Assembly: GCF_003721595.1 (NCBI RefSeq)
Contig: NZ_RJJR01000004.1
Span: 1-64,000, forward strand
From: Hanamia caeni
Lineage (GTDB): Bacteria > Bacteroidota > Bacteroidia > Chitinophagales > Chitinophagaceae
Length of the DNA stretch: 64,000 nucleotides
Reading direction: 5' to 3'
Positions within the stretch are counted from its first letter, which is position 1. Every line of letters begins with the position of its first letter. Made by a program: the position numbers and the translations under genes. Below are positions 53,151 to 62,907 of the stretch, piece after piece. Below the pieces are notes generated by a model. It searched no databases. It was not told where the DNA came from and saw only the letters and a program-made list of their open reading frames with translations.

Positions 53151-54614
53151 ATGGCAAATGAACTAAATAATTTCAGCGATATCATTGCGCATTGCAAAGA
53201 GTATGGATATATTTTTCCATCCAGCGAAATATATGATGGATTAAGCGCAGTGTACGATTACGGGCAAAATGGCGCCCAGCTTAAAAAGAACATTCGTGAC
53301 TATTGGTGGAAAAGCATGACCCAACTTCATGATAATATTGTGGGGATTGATGCGGCAATTTTCATGCATCCGCTAACATGGAAGGCCAGCGGCCACGTTG
53401 ATAATTTCAGCGATCCGATGATTGATAATAAAGACAGCAAAAAGCGGTATCGCGTAGATCACCTGATAGAATCACACGCAGAAAAGCTGGCGCTGGAAGG
53501 TAGGAAAGAAGAAGAATTTGCTTTGCTAAAAGCCATGGACGAACTGCTTGCCAAAGACGATTTTGATGGATTGAAAAAATTAATTGACGAAAACGAAATA
53601 ACCTGTTCCATAAGCGAAACCAGCAACTGGACCGACATTCGCCAGTTCAACCTGATGTTTGATACTCAACTTGGCAGCGTTTCCGGCGAGTCTGATAAAA
53701 TTTACCTGCGGCCTGAAACTGCCCAGGGCATTTTTGTAAATTTTTTGAATGTACAGAAAACCGGCAGAATGAAAATTCCATTTGGCATTGCCCAAACCGG
53801 TAAAGCTTTCAGAAACGAAATTGTAGCAAGGCAGTTTATTTTTCGCATGCGCGAATTTGAGCAAATGGAAATGCAGTTCTTCGTTCGCCCCGGCACAGAG
53901 ATGCAATGGTACGAATACTGGAAAGCAGAAAGATTAAAATGGCACCAAAGCCTTGGGCTTCCCGCGGAAAAGTTACGTTATCATGATCATACAAAACTTG
54001 CGCATTATGCAAATGCCGCAGTGGATATTGAGTTTGAATTTCCTTTTGGATTTAAAGAACTGGAAGGTATTCATTCAAGAACTGATTTCGATTTGAAATC
54101 GCACCAGGAGCTGAGCAAAAAGAAATTGCAGTATTATGATAACGACCTCAATGAAGAAGGGAAGCCGTATGGAAATTATATTCCTTACGTAGTGGAAACG
54201 TCAGTGGGCCTTGATCGCTTGTTTTTAACCATCATCAGTATGGCGTATGCAGAAGAAAAATGGATCAAAGAAGATGGAACTGAAGACAGCCGCGTGGTAT
54301 TGCGCATTCCGCCAAAAATTGCCCCTTACAAATTAGCCATTCTTCCTTTGGTGAAAAAAGATGGTTTACCGGATATTGCCAGGGAGCTATTACATGAATG
54401 CGAACAAAGCTTTTATACCTTTTATGAAGAGAAAGATAGTATTGGCAAGCGTTACAGGCGTATGGATGCCATCGGAACTCCGTTTTGTGTAACCATCGAT
54501 CATCAAACTAAGGAAGACAACACCGCTACCGTTCGCGACAGAGATTCGATGAAGCAGCAAAGGATTCTGTTGACGGAAGTAAAAGATTTTATTGTAAATA
54601 AAATAACAGGTTAG
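53151..54614 (+). CDS. glyS: Glycyl-tRNA synthetase, single-chain (type 1) form
   Basis: 487 residues. Class II synthetase of the alpha-2 type found in Bacteroidota, archaea and eukaryotes, not the alpha2-beta2 form. Motif-type segments: YLRPETAQGIFVNF, AFRNEIVARQFIFRMREFEQ and the late GLDRLFLTI (motif 3). The C-terminal anticodon-binding domain begins near PPKIAPYKLAILPLV and ends with FIVNKITG. It charges tRNA-Gly. Housekeeping gene marking the end of the catabolic locus. Confidence 0.97.
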   Translation: MANELNNFSDIIAHCKEYGYIFPSSEIYDGLSAVYDYGQNGAQLKKNIRDYWWKSMTQLHDNIVGIDAAIFMHPLTWKASGHVDNFSDPMIDNKDSKKRYRVDHLIESHAEKLALEGRKEEEFALLKAMDELLAKDDFDGLKKLIDENEITCSISETSNWTDIRQFNLMFDTQLGSVSGESDKIYLRPETAQGIFVNFLNVQKTGRMKIPFGIAQTGKAFRNEIVARQFIFRMREFEQMEMQFFVRPGTEMQWYEYWKAERLKWHQSLGLPAEKLRYHDHTKLAHYANAAVDIEFEFPFGFKELEGIHSRTDFDLKSHQELSKKKLQYYDNDLNEEGKPYGNYIPYVVETSVGLDRLFLTIISMAYAEEKWIKEDGTEDSRVVLRIPPKIAPYKLAILPLVKKDGLPDIARELLHECEQSFYTFYEEKDSIGKRYRRMDAIGTPFCVTIDHQTKEDNTATVRDRDSMKQQRILLTEVKDFIVNKITG

Positions 54615-54661
54615 ATTGCAACGTTTTTTGATTAATGAGTGTCTTGAAACAAAAAACCTTT

Positions 54662-55192
54662 ATGAAAAGAATTACCATTCTAATTGTCTTTGCAATAGCA
54701 TCCCTTGCATGTTTTGCCCAGGATAATGAACCGCATGTCATTACCAATAAAAGTTTTTATGCCGAGATAGGCGGCCCCGGCATTTTATTTTCGGCCAATT
54801 ATGATTCAAGATTTAATAAGACTCCCTTTGGATTTGGAGGAAGAGTAGGCCTTGGATTTGTTTCCGCCGATGAGAGCGATTATATGAACGGGAATTACAC
54901 TTTTAAAAGAAGTACTGCGCTTACGCTTCCTGTTCAACTGAACTATATATTTGGCCAAACAAATTCTGTAAATGCGTTTGAAGTTGGATTTGGTTTCACG
55001 TATGTAAGCAAACAATTGGATATCTTTAATTTTTATGACAAGAAAGGCCCCAATTTGTATGGTACAGCAGCTTTTATGTACAGGCGCGTGCCGGTGAACG
55101 GTGGCTTTTCCTGGAGGATAGGGTTTACTCCATTGGTAGGAAACGGAAATGTCCAGGCCTCCGGCGGAGCCAGCGTAGGGTATAACTTTTAA
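54662..55192 (+). CDS. Small outer-membrane beta-barrel-like protein
   Basis: 176 residues from ATG 54662, chosen because it starts the signal peptide (MKRITILIVFAIASLACFAQ); ATG 54635 would add nine residues. The rest has alternating strands rich in aromatic and glycine residues (YAEIGGPGILFSANYDSRF, GFGGRVGLGF) and ends in an aromatic residue (SVGYNF), as membrane barrels do. The function is unknown. It is 47 bp after glyS and perhaps co-transcribed. Confidence 0.75.
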   Translation: MKRITILIVFAIASLACFAQDNEPHVITNKSFYAEIGGPGILFSANYDSRFNKTPFGFGGRVGLGFVSADESDYMNGNYTFKRSTALTLPVQLNYIFGQTNSVNAFEVGFGFTYVSKQLDIFNFYDKKGPNLYGTAAFMYRRVPVNGGFSWRIGFTPLVGNGNVQASGGASVGYNF

Positions 55193-55218
55193 AAAATTTT
55201 CAGGCTGAGAAGAAATCC

Positions 55219-55419
55219 CTACTGCTGCTGTTTTTTCTTATCCCGGAAAAATTCTACAACGCTTTTAAGAAATATCCCGATGGCCATTCCGCAAACCAGG
55301 AGGCTTACAATCTGAACGGCTCTTATATTTTGCGAGCCTTCTTCCCTGTAAAAGTTATAGAAGGATAAAACAATAATTACCAGGGAAATAATGATGGGCC
55401 TTGTTTTTGGATTTCTCAT
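55219..55419 (-). CDS. Small two-helix membrane protein, unknown
   Basis: 66 residues: a first hydrophobic helix (PIIISLVIIVLSFYNF), a short polar loop, a second helix (VQIVSLLVCGMAIGIFL) and a lysine/glutamine-rich tail. No family recognised. It is encoded 22 bp downstream of the reductase gene on the same strand, so probably real and co-transcribed. Confidence 0.6.
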   Translation of the reverse strand: MRNPKTRPIIISLVIIVLSFYNFYREEGSQNIRAVQIVSLLVCGMAIGIFLKSVVEFFRDKKKQQQ

Positions 55420-55441
55420 AACATAATTTTTTCAAAATAAA

Positions 55442-56191
55442 TTAGCCATACGATTCCAGGTGAATGGCTTTTCTATCGTAGCCCAAATCACTTATTTTTT
55501 TTCGTGCATCGTCAATCATAAACTTCCACCCGCATAGGTAAAAATAAGCTGGCTTTACTTGTTGAATTTCTTCACAAACCTGGATATTTTTACGACAAAT
55601 GTCCTCGTACAGTGTGTGAACGTACCCGGTGTGGCCATCCCATGGCTCGCGGCTTAGCGTAGGCATAAAATGAAATCCCTCCAAATCTTTTGCAAGGGCC
55701 TTCATTTCCTCAAAATAAAGAAGGTCTTTTTGCGTGCGGCATCCGAAAAGCAGGTATAAATTCTGATGTGGTACATTATGCAGTTTAATATAGTTGAGCA
55801 TACTTCTGAAAGGCGCGATGCCTGTACCGGTGCATATAAAAAAAAGATCGCGGTCTATCTCTTCTGGCAAGGTAAACATTCCAAGAGCACCCCGCAAGGT
55901 AAGCTGAGAACCAACTTTAATTTCATTAAATAAATAAGTAGTGCCGAGGCCGCCTTCAAGCAACACAATCAACAATTCGAAAACGGCGCTGCCATCAGGC
56001 CAACTGGCTATAGAGTAACTCCGCCATCTTTTGTTGGCCTTTTCATGTATGGGAAGATCGAGCGTAACAAACTGCCCTGCTTTAAAATCAAAAGAAGTTT
56101 CTCCATCTACTTTAATAAAAAACCTTTTGGTATTATAAGTTTCATCTTCAATACGAACAACAGTGCCGGTACGCCAAACTGGTGGTGCCAT
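55442..56191 (-). CDS. Ferredoxin--NADP reductase-like flavoprotein
   Basis: 249 residues. FNR fold: FAD-binding barrel with RSYSIAS (about 57-63), then the NADP domain with CTGTGIAPFRSML and LLFGCRTQKDLLY, and the C-terminal CGWKFMIDDARKKI and ESYG. A terminal aromatic that stacks on the flavin is replaced by Tyr-Gly. Typical role: electron transfer between NAD(P)H and ferredoxin or flavodoxin. No iron-sulphur motif is present, so it works with a separate partner. Confidence 0.88.
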   Translation of the reverse strand: MAPPVWRTGTVVRIEDETYNTKRFFIKVDGETSFDFKAGQFVTLDLPIHEKANKRWRSYSIASWPDGSAVFELLIVLLEGGLGTTYLFNEIKVGSQLTLRGALGMFTLPEEIDRDLFFICTGTGIAPFRSMLNYIKLHNVPHQNLYLLFGCRTQKDLLYFEEMKALAKDLEGFHFMPTLSREPWDGHTGYVHTLYEDICRKNIQVCEEIQQVKPAYFYLCGWKFMIDDARKKISDLGYDRKAIHLESYG

Positions 56192-56269
56192 CTGTTTTTT
56201 TTGGGAAAATACAAACCTTATTTTACATAAAGAATTAATTAGCTAAGTATTTTTCCGCCAGGCGCTTTA

Positions 56270-56899
56270 TTAAAACCGCAGCATTAATCCTGCCGAGGGA
56301 ACAATTACCGTTTTTGTATAATCCTGTCCATACTGAAAATTACAATTGACAATGATGGAAACGGCTGATACATTAAAATTAAACCCAACGGTGGTGGAAT
56401 TGTATTTCAGATAAGTGGTTTCAAAATTAACCCCATCATCAGATACAAGCGTTTGCTTATTAAAAATCTGTTGCCCTACGCCGGTGCTTACGCGAAAAAC
56501 TTCGCCAATCAACAAGCCGCCTTCGATATTGTATACATTATTAGCAGAATTTTGATCGATTGCAGTCGTAATGTATTTCTGATCTTCAAAAATCTGTTTT
56601 ACGGTTTCATCATTGTTCATCCCAAAGCTTCCAAATCCGGCAATCATAGTGCGACGGCCGCTTTGGCTGCGGGCGATGGTTAATCCCAGCATGCCGTTGA
56701 TTTGCCAGTTCAGCCGGTCGCTCTGGTATTTATCAAAATTTTGATTGCCGGGCCCGTAATAATAATTAGCGGCTGCTCCCAGCGAAACAGCTATTCCGCT
56801 GCTTCTTGAATCATTCCGATCGCCGGTATTTCTATAATTATTCTGAGCTTTTGCCGAAAAAGCTGCTATGCAAAAAAGGAAAAGTAATGTGTTTTTCAT
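56270..56899 (-). CDS. Predicted outer-membrane beta-barrel protein, unknown
   Basis: 209 residues with a signal peptide (MKNTLLFLFCIAAFSAKAQ). The mature part has alternating strand patterns (SGIAVSLGAAANYYYG, then TVGFNFNVSAVSIIVNCNF) and a C-terminal aromatic (LMLRF). No family assigned. Next gene upstream, 25 bp away, is another barrel-like protein, and a lipoprotein follows; the three may form one unit. Confidence 0.65.
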   Translation of the reverse strand: MKNTLLFLFCIAAFSAKAQNNYRNTGDRNDSRSSGIAVSLGAAANYYYGPGNQNFDKYQSDRLNWQINGMLGLTIARSQSGRRTMIAGFGSFGMNNDETVKQIFEDQKYITTAIDQNSANNVYNIEGGLLIGEVFRVSTGVGQQIFNKQTLVSDDGVNFETTYLKYNSTTVGFNFNVSAVSIIVNCNFQYGQDYTKTVIVPSAGLMLRF

Positions 56900-56924
56900 A
56901 ATAAAAAATTTAAGAGGTCATTGT

Positions 56925-57863
56925 TTATAACGCGTATGAAATGCCCACCTTTATTGCGGAAAGGCCAACGCCGGCGTCAAAATATACCTGGAATTCTTTG
57001 TTCAGATAATATTCGAGTCCTGCCCTTGCTATGATACCAATTCCGGTGGAGCGCGTTCCTGATTTTACCAAAATGGTCTGTGTATTATCATTGGTAAATG
57101 ATATTTTATTTTCTGAATGCAAATTGGAGCTCGTAATCCCCGGGCCCAAAAGAATATACGGTTGTAGCTGTGACGTTGGGTCTAAAAAATAATACCGGCC
57201 ATATACGTATAAGCCGAAAATATTTTCTTTTATCCTGATATCATTATTGGTACTGTCGTAAGTGCTGAATTTTTGGTCCGAGAAATTATGAGTGCCAAAA
57301 CCGAGCAGGATTCCCAACTGCACATTGCTATTAAAAGGTACTTCGTAGCCAAAGGTGAGTGTGGGAAAGCTTGCCGAAGTGGAATAATCGCTTTTATTTT
57401 TCAACTTTGAAAAGCTTCTTAAAAAACCCAGGCCAACCGTTATTTTTCCATTGTCGAAGCTGATCGGGTTGGCGCTTCTTTTTTGCTCATTTTCATAATG
57501 ACGCCGCGGTGGAATTTGCCCTTGCGGTACGGGCTGCGCCGCTCGTCCGTTAATATAATCTTTTACCTGGTTTCTATAACTGATTACATATACTTCATAC
57601 CTGGGAATAGTATAAACCGGCCCATCGGGAATGTCTGTTCTTTGATAAGAAATATAATAAGGGGCCACTTCTTTGACAAGGCCATAAACTATATCTCCAT
57701 TCATTTTTACAATCACATCAAAACCGGCATTATGTTTCACAGGCTGTGGGGCTTGAATCCTCGTTGTATCTTCCTGGGCATAAGCTTTTTCTGTTACAAA
57801 CGATATGGCCAGTAAAAAAACAAACAGGAAAGATTTATATTTTGGGGGTAAAAAATACTTCAT
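56925..57863 (-). CDS. Predicted outer-membrane protein with N-terminal soluble segment
   Basis: 312 residues, signal peptide ending KAYAQ. Residues 45-105 form a small beta-rich segment (FDVIVKMNGDIVYGLVKEVA), seen in several Bacteroidota outer-membrane proteins. From about 135 the sequence is barrel-like (ITVGLGFLRSF, then YILLGPGITSS, then FDAGVGLSAIKVGISYAL). Function unknown. Confidence 0.65.
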   Translation of the reverse strand: MKYFLPPKYKSFLFVFLLAISFVTEKAYAQEDTTRIQAPQPVKHNAGFDVIVKMNGDIVYGLVKEVAPYYISYQRTDIPDGPVYTIPRYEVYVISYRNQVKDYINGRAAQPVPQGQIPPRRHYENEQKRSANPISFDNGKITVGLGFLRSFSKLKNKSDYSTSASFPTLTFGYEVPFNSNVQLGILLGFGTHNFSDQKFSTYDSTNNDIRIKENIFGLYVYGRYYFLDPTSQLQPYILLGPGITSSNLHSENKISFTNDNTQTILVKSGTRSTGIGIIARAGLEYYLNKEFQVYFDAGVGLSAIKVGISYAL

Positions 57864-57873
57864 TATTTAATTT

Positions 57874-58437
57874 TTAGTATTTAAGATCTTTGATAATTCC
57901 GTTTAAAATGTTCAACTTTTGCGTAGTATCCCGCGAATTGCAAAGGGTCATTTGAAAGCTACCGGTTATAATCCTTTCGTCGGGCTTTTGCTTTTCTATC
58001 TGCAGGATATCGTTTTGCAAATCTTCTGCACAAAGATTATACACTTCAAGATTTTTTTTATCCGTCATGTCCACTATTTGCACACCCCCCAGGCCTCTTT
58101 CCACCGTATAATCTGATTTATATAACCCCACCAGTTGCTGGCCATCAGCAAGGTCAAAGTTGATGGTGAGTTGATACGTGTGGCCTGAATCATCTTTCCC
58201 GCTTCCCGTCAAAACATACCGGTCATAGAATTGCGCAGGAAGGGAAGTATCCTGCGGATATTCCACCACTTTTGACGGTTGGGTAAGCGTATAGCCATCT
58301 GCCTTCCACGAATTGCCAGGGCTAAGGTTAAATTTAAGTAAAGGAGACCTGATTATCTGAACGGTAGTCTGGTCAGATGTGCAACTGAAAAATGAAAATG
58401 ATACAAGAAGAAGTAAGGGGTAAAATATTTTATTCAT
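57874..58437 (-). CDS. Lipoprotein of unknown function
   Basis: 187 residues with a lipoprotein signal (SFSFFSC, Cys at about 19). The mature part looks like a single beta-sandwich or barrel. I do not recognise a family. It is 10 bp upstream of the 56925 gene in transcription order and probably heads that operon. Confidence 0.65.
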   Translation of the reverse strand: MNKIFYPLLLLVSFSFFSCTSDQTTVQIIRSPLLKFNLSPGNSWKADGYTLTQPSKVVEYPQDTSLPAQFYDRYVLTGSGKDDSGHTYQLTINFDLADGQQLVGLYKSDYTVERGLGGVQIVDMTDKKNLEVYNLCAEDLQNDILQIEKQKPDERIITGSFQMTLCNSRDTTQKLNILNGIIKDLKY

Positions 58438-58555
58438 AGTAGTTTTAAGGGGGTCAGGATAATCTTTTTTTTTCTATCAATAATAATACCGATAATCGGC
58501 TTGATGCCGGCCAGAGCTGAAGCAAAGATATGCTATACAAGCCGATGGCTTCCCG

Positions 58556-58587
58556 AATAAAAATTTGAATTATTTACTGATTTACTG
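58556..58587 (+). repeat. Dispersed spacer element, copy 10
   Basis: AATAAAAA, 16 bases including TTATTT, ATTTACTG, in the divergent spacer between the lipoprotein and mfd. Confidence 0.45.
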
Positions 58588-58670
58588 CGATGAGCGGGTT
58601 AAGAATGGCAACAAGTTGTTATAAAATGGTTGAATTCTGCAGCACATGTAATCATTTAAAAATCATGAAT

Positions 58671-58678
58671 TAATTTTG
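58671..58678 (+). promoter_or_regulatory. TAATTTTG -7 box of mfd
   Basis: Matches TAnnTTTG, 22 bases before the ATG at 58701, leaving a leader of about 15 bases that contains a purine-rich AAAGGCAGAGG. Confidence 0.45.
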
Positions 58679-58700
58679 CAGGGTTTAGAAAAGGCAGAGG

Positions 58701-61700
58701 ATGAATCTTGATGTGCTGATGAATATGTATTCCAATGATTCCCGCATTTTTTCAATTGCGGACAGGATAGTATTGCCCGGGCCACAACATTTACACCTTT
58801 CAGGCCTCGCCGGCAGCGCCTCCCAGTTTGTTTTTTCGGCAATATTTAATCATTTTAATGCATCATCGCTCAATCATCTCGTAATATTAAGGGATGCAGA
58901 AGAAGCGGCTTATTTTCATAATACGGTCGAAAACTTAACGGGAGCGCTCGATATTTTTTATTTCCCTTCTTCTTTTAAAACCAGGAAAAACTTCCAGCAG
59001 CTAAACAGCAGCCACGTGATGCTGAGAACGGAAGCCTTAACCAAACTCAGCCGTGGCGGAAATAAAAAAGTTCTCATAACCTATAGCGAAGCGCTTTCAG
59101 AAAAAGTGGTTTTGTCAAAATCGCTTTCGGAAAATATCATTTCATTCAGGCAGGGCGAATCCATAAAGATTGATGAACTGCTTGCCCGCTTTGTTAATTA
59201 TGGCTTCAGCCGTGCTGATTTTGTGTACGAGCCGGGCCAGTTTGCGGTGCGCGGTGGCATTCTTGATATTTACTCCTACGGAAACGAAAAGCCTTACCGC
59301 ATAGAATTATTTGGCGATGAGATTGACAGCATCCGTCTTTTCGATCCTGAAACCCAGCTAAGCGAGCGTAAATTAAAAGAGGTAAATATTATACCCAATG
59401 TGGAAACACAGTTTAGCGCCGGCGAAAAAGTTTCTTTGTTAAATTTCTTGCCCGAAAATACCATCGTGTGGACCGAAGATTGGGATTTTATTCAGCAGGT
59501 AATTCAGCAGCAACAGAAAGAGATTGAAGAATTTATCGCTAGTCCACCCAAAAGCACGGCTAATGAAGAAGTGGATTTGAATGAAATAAAAAATATTTCA
59601 GAAAGCGATTTTGTTTATGCCAATGTTTTGGAAAAGCAAATTGCGGGGCGCCACACTATTGAATTTGGAAAAAGCAACTATTTTTCTAAAAATGATTCCA
59701 TTCATTTTTCGGTTCAACAGCAGCCCGCATTTAACCGCCGCTTTAATTTGCTGATTGAAAACCTGAAATCATTCGAGGCAAAAAAATACAACCTTTTCAT
59801 TTTTGCTGAAAATCCAAAGCAACTGGAAAGATTACATTCCATTTTTAGTGATCAAAACACGGAAATAAATTTTGTTCCGATACCAGCTTCGATACATGAG
59901 GGATTTGTAGATAACGATTTAAAAATTGTATGCTATACCGATCATCAAATTTTTCAACGATATCATAAATACCGCGTTAAGCAGGCGTTCAGCAAGAATA
60001 AAGCGCTCACGTTAAAAATGCTCCGCGAATTGCAGCCAGGGGATTTTGTTACACATATCGATCACGGCGTGGGCATTTTCAGTGGCTTGCAAAAGATTGA
60101 AAGTAATGGCGTAGTGCAGGAGGCAGTCCGTATTCTTTATAAAGACCGCGATCTTCTGTATGTAAACATTTCTTCTCTCCATAAAATCAGTAAATACAGC
60201 GGAAAAGAAGGAACGGTTCCCAAGATGAACAAACTGGGCAGCGACGTTTGGAACAAATTAAAAGATAAGACCAAAAAGCAGGTAAAAGATATTGCTACCG
60301 ATCTCATCAAATTGTATGCGGAACGAAAAAGCCATAAAGGTTTTGCACATTCCCGGGATAATTATATGCAGACTGAACTGGAAGCGTCATTTCTGTTTGA
60401 AGATACACCCGACCAGAGTAAAGCTGTGGCCGACGTGAAAGCAGACATGGAAAAAGAATCGCCGATGGATCGCCTGATTTGCGGCGATGTCGGATTTGGA
60501 AAAACTGAAGTAGCTATCCGTGCGGCGTTTAAAACCAACCTTGATGGCAAGCAGGCAGCTATCTTAGTGCCCACTACTATTTTGGCTTATCAGCACTTTA
60601 AAACTTTCAGCGAGCGGCTGCATGATTATCCTGTTGTGGTGGATTATTTGAACCGGTTTAAGTCGTCAAAAGAAAAAAAGGAAACGCTGGAAAAACTAAA
60701 GGAGGGAAAAATTGATATTATCATCGGAACACACGCTTTACTTGGCAAAGACGTAAAGTTTAAGGATTTGGGATTGATGGTGATAGACGAAGAACAAAAA
60801 TTTGGAGTATCAGCGAAGGAGAAATTAAAACAATTACGGACGACAGTAGATTCATTAACATTAACCGCGACGCCAATTCCAAGAACTTTGCAATTCAGCC
60901 TGATGGGCGCCCGCGACCTCAGTATCATCAATACTGCACCGCCAAACAGGCAGCCTATTCAAACAGAAGTTCATGTCTTTGACCAGGATTTTATAAGGGA
61001 TGCCATTTATTATGAAGTAGAAAGAGGCGGACAGGTTTTTATTATTCACAACCGCGTACACGGTTTGCAGGAAATGAAAACGCTGGTGCAAGGCCTGTGT
61101 CCTGATTTAAATATTGCCTATGCACATGGCCAGTTGGAAGGCGCTAAACTGGAACAAACGATTCTTGATTTTATCGATCATAAATATGATGTATTAATTT
61201 GCACCAACATTGTGGAAAGCGGCGTTGATATTCCGAATGTAAATACCATCATCGTAAATAATGCACATCATTTTGGCCTCAGTGATTTGCACCAGCTAAG
61301 AGGCAGAGTAGGGCGCAGCAATAAGAAAGCATTTTGCTATTTGCTGGCGCCTCCGATGAGCACGTTAACTGCTGACAGCCGCAAAAGATTAACCACGTTA
61401 GAACAATACAGCGACCTTGGAAGCGGCTTCCAGATTGCCATGCGCGATTTAGATATCCGTGGGGCCGGAAATATGCTTGGAGGTGAGCAAAGCGGCTTTA
61501 TTGCTGAAATTGGGTTTGATATGTATCAAAAAATTCTGGATGAAGCGATTCGTGAATTAAAAAGAAATGAGTTTAAAGAAGTGTTCAAAGAAGAGAACCG
61601 GAAAGAAGATGATTTTGTTTCAGATTGCACCATTGATACCGACCTGGAGATACTGATTCCGGATAATTATGTAGAAAATATAACCGAACGGTTGAGTCTT

Positions 61701-62093
61701 TACTCAAGGCTTGATAATTGTGAAAATGAAGAAGAACTACAAACACTGCATAAAGAAATGGCGGATCGTTTTGGCCCTGTGCCGCATGAAGTGGAAGATC
61801 TTTTTACTACAGTGCGGTGCCGTAAAATTGCGCTTGAGCTTGGGTTCGAAAAATTGATTCTTAAAAGCCAGGTATTGAAATGCTATTTTATTGCCAACCC
61901 GGAATCGCCATATTTTACCAGCCAAACCTTTGGCGGAATCCTGAATTTTATACAAACCAAAACCAACAAAGCTAAATTGAAGCAGTCGGGCAGAAATGGA
62001 ATTTTGGTGGTCCAGGATATCAAAACTATGAGCGGATTATACAGGTTCTTACAACAAATGCAATTAAATTTAGCAGAAGAAGTACACAATTAA
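58701..62093 (+). CDS. mfd: Transcription-repair coupling factor
   Basis: 1130 residues. N-terminal UvrB-like half (to about 340), CarD-like RNA-polymerase-interaction domain (GDFVTHIDHGVGIFSGL), then the superfamily 2 translocase with Walker A GDVGFGKTE at 595-603, DEEQ at 696-699, and LRGRVGRSNKKAF in the second RecA-like domain, ending in the TRCF regulatory domain. Mfd pushes stalled RNA polymerase off damaged DNA and recruits UvrA. Full length and intact. Confidence 0.97.
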   Translation: MNLDVLMNMYSNDSRIFSIADRIVLPGPQHLHLSGLAGSASQFVFSAIFNHFNASSLNHLVILRDAEEAAYFHNTVENLTGALDIFYFPSSFKTRKNFQQLNSSHVMLRTEALTKLSRGGNKKVLITYSEALSEKVVLSKSLSENIISFRQGESIKIDELLARFVNYGFSRADFVYEPGQFAVRGGILDIYSYGNEKPYRIELFGDEIDSIRLFDPETQLSERKLKEVNIIPNVETQFSAGEKVSLLNFLPENTIVWTEDWDFIQQVIQQQQKEIEEFIASPPKSTANEEVDLNEIKNISESDFVYANVLEKQIAGRHTIEFGKSNYFSKNDSIHFSVQQQPAFNRRFNLLIENLKSFEAKKYNLFIFAENPKQLERLHSIFSDQNTEINFVPIPASIHEGFVDNDLKIVCYTDHQIFQRYHKYRVKQAFSKNKALTLKMLRELQPGDFVTHIDHGVGIFSGLQKIESNGVVQEAVRILYKDRDLLYVNISSLHKISKYSGKEGTVPKMNKLGSDVWNKLKDKTKKQVKDIATDLIKLYAERKSHKGFAHSRDNYMQTELEASFLFEDTPDQSKAVADVKADMEKESPMDRLICGDVGFGKTEVAIRAAFKTNLDGKQAAILVPTTILAYQHFKTFSERLHDYPVVVDYLNRFKSSKEKKETLEKLKEGKIDIIIGTHALLGKDVKFKDLGLMVIDEEQKFGVSAKEKLKQLRTTVDSLTLTATPIPRTLQFSLMGARDLSIINTAPPNRQPIQTEVHVFDQDFIRDAIYYEVERGGQVFIIHNRVHGLQEMKTLVQGLCPDLNIAYAHGQLEGAKLEQTILDFIDHKYDVLICTNIVESGVDIPNVNTIIVNNAHHFGLSDLHQLRGRVGRSNKKAFCYLLAPPMSTLTADSRKRLTTLEQYSDLGSGFQIAMRDLDIRGAGNMLGGEQSGFIAEIGFDMYQKILDEAIRELKRNEFKEVFKEENRKEDDFVSDCTIDTDLEILIPDNYVENITERLSLYSRLDNCENEEELQTLHKEMADRFGPVPHEVEDLFTTVRCRKIALELGFEKLILKSQVLKCYFIANPESPYFTSQTFGGILNFIQTKTNKAKLKQSGRNGILVVQDIKTMSGLYRFLQQMQLNLAEEVHN

Positions 62094-62157
62094 ATTTATA
62101 TTTTTTCATCCGGTAACTGGTAAGAAAGATGTGCAAAGATGAAATAAAAACTAATAA

Positions 62158-62829
62158 ATGGTAACGTGGCAGGAAATATTATTTCGTCTTTTTCTGGCGG
62201 CAGTTTTTGGCGCCCTGATTGGCTTAGAGCGTGAAAGGAAGGACTGGACGGCGGGCATGCGTACCCACATGATGGTTTGCCTTGGTTCTGCCTTAATCAT
62301 GCTGGTTTCTTCTTTTGGCTTTGCTGATATTTTGGGCACAAAAAATGTAGAACTTGACCCCTCAAGGGTGGCGGCGCAGGTAATCAGTGGTATTGGGTTT
62401 ATCGGTGCAGGTACCATCTTATTTCTTCAGCAGGGCAGAATCAGGGGACTTACTACTGCTTCAGGGTTGTGGACTGTTGCAGCAATTGGTTTGGCCACGG
62501 GCGGCGGAATGTATTTTGCCGCGGCAGTTACTACTATTTTTGCTATCGTTATTTTATGGGCTTTGCAGCCTTTGGAAAACAGGATAAAAAAGAAATTTTC
62601 GAAAAGAACCCTGCGGATTGAAACCACCGAAATTGCAAATCCCAATTTGATTTTGAACAAAATGAGCAGTTTTGATTTTATCAATTTTTCAAACTTTTCC
62701 ATTGACAAAACTGATGAAGGTTTTATCATACAACTGCGGTTTGAAAATTTGAATATGGAAAAGCTGGAGCTCATTACCAAAGAATTTGAAAATGACAGGT
62801 CGATAAAAAAGATTTTGTGGAATAAGTAA
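62158..62829 (+). CDS. MgtC/SapB-family membrane protein
   Basis: 223 residues. The first helix is followed by GLERERKDWTAGMRTHM, the MgtC family signature, then three or four more helices (GIGFIGAGTILF is the second signature). The last 80 residues form a small soluble domain (SFDFINFSNFSIDKTDEGF), probably ACT-like. The family is linked to magnesium limitation and ATP synthase control in pathogens; in Bacteroidota the role is not known. Confidence 0.88.
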   Translation: MVTWQEILFRLFLAAVFGALIGLERERKDWTAGMRTHMMVCLGSALIMLVSSFGFADILGTKNVELDPSRVAAQVISGIGFIGAGTILFLQQGRIRGLTTASGLWTVAAIGLATGGGMYFAAAVTTIFAIVILWALQPLENRIKKKFSKRTLRIETTEIANPNLILNKMSSFDFINFSNFSIDKTDEGFIIQLRFENLNMEKLELITKEFENDRSIKKILWNK

Positions 62830-62870
62830 TGTGATAGCCTTTACTTTCTATTCATTTGATGTGTTCATAC

Positions 62871-62904
62871 CAGTAAAGGCATAAATAATCCCATATTTTA
62901 TTTT
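62871..62904 (-). repeat. Dispersed spacer element, copy 11
   Basis: Minus strand: AATAAAAT, then TTATTTATGC, CTTTACTGG, four bases after the stop of the DsbA-like gene, in its sense direction. Confidence 0.45.
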
Positions 62905-62907
62905 ATC

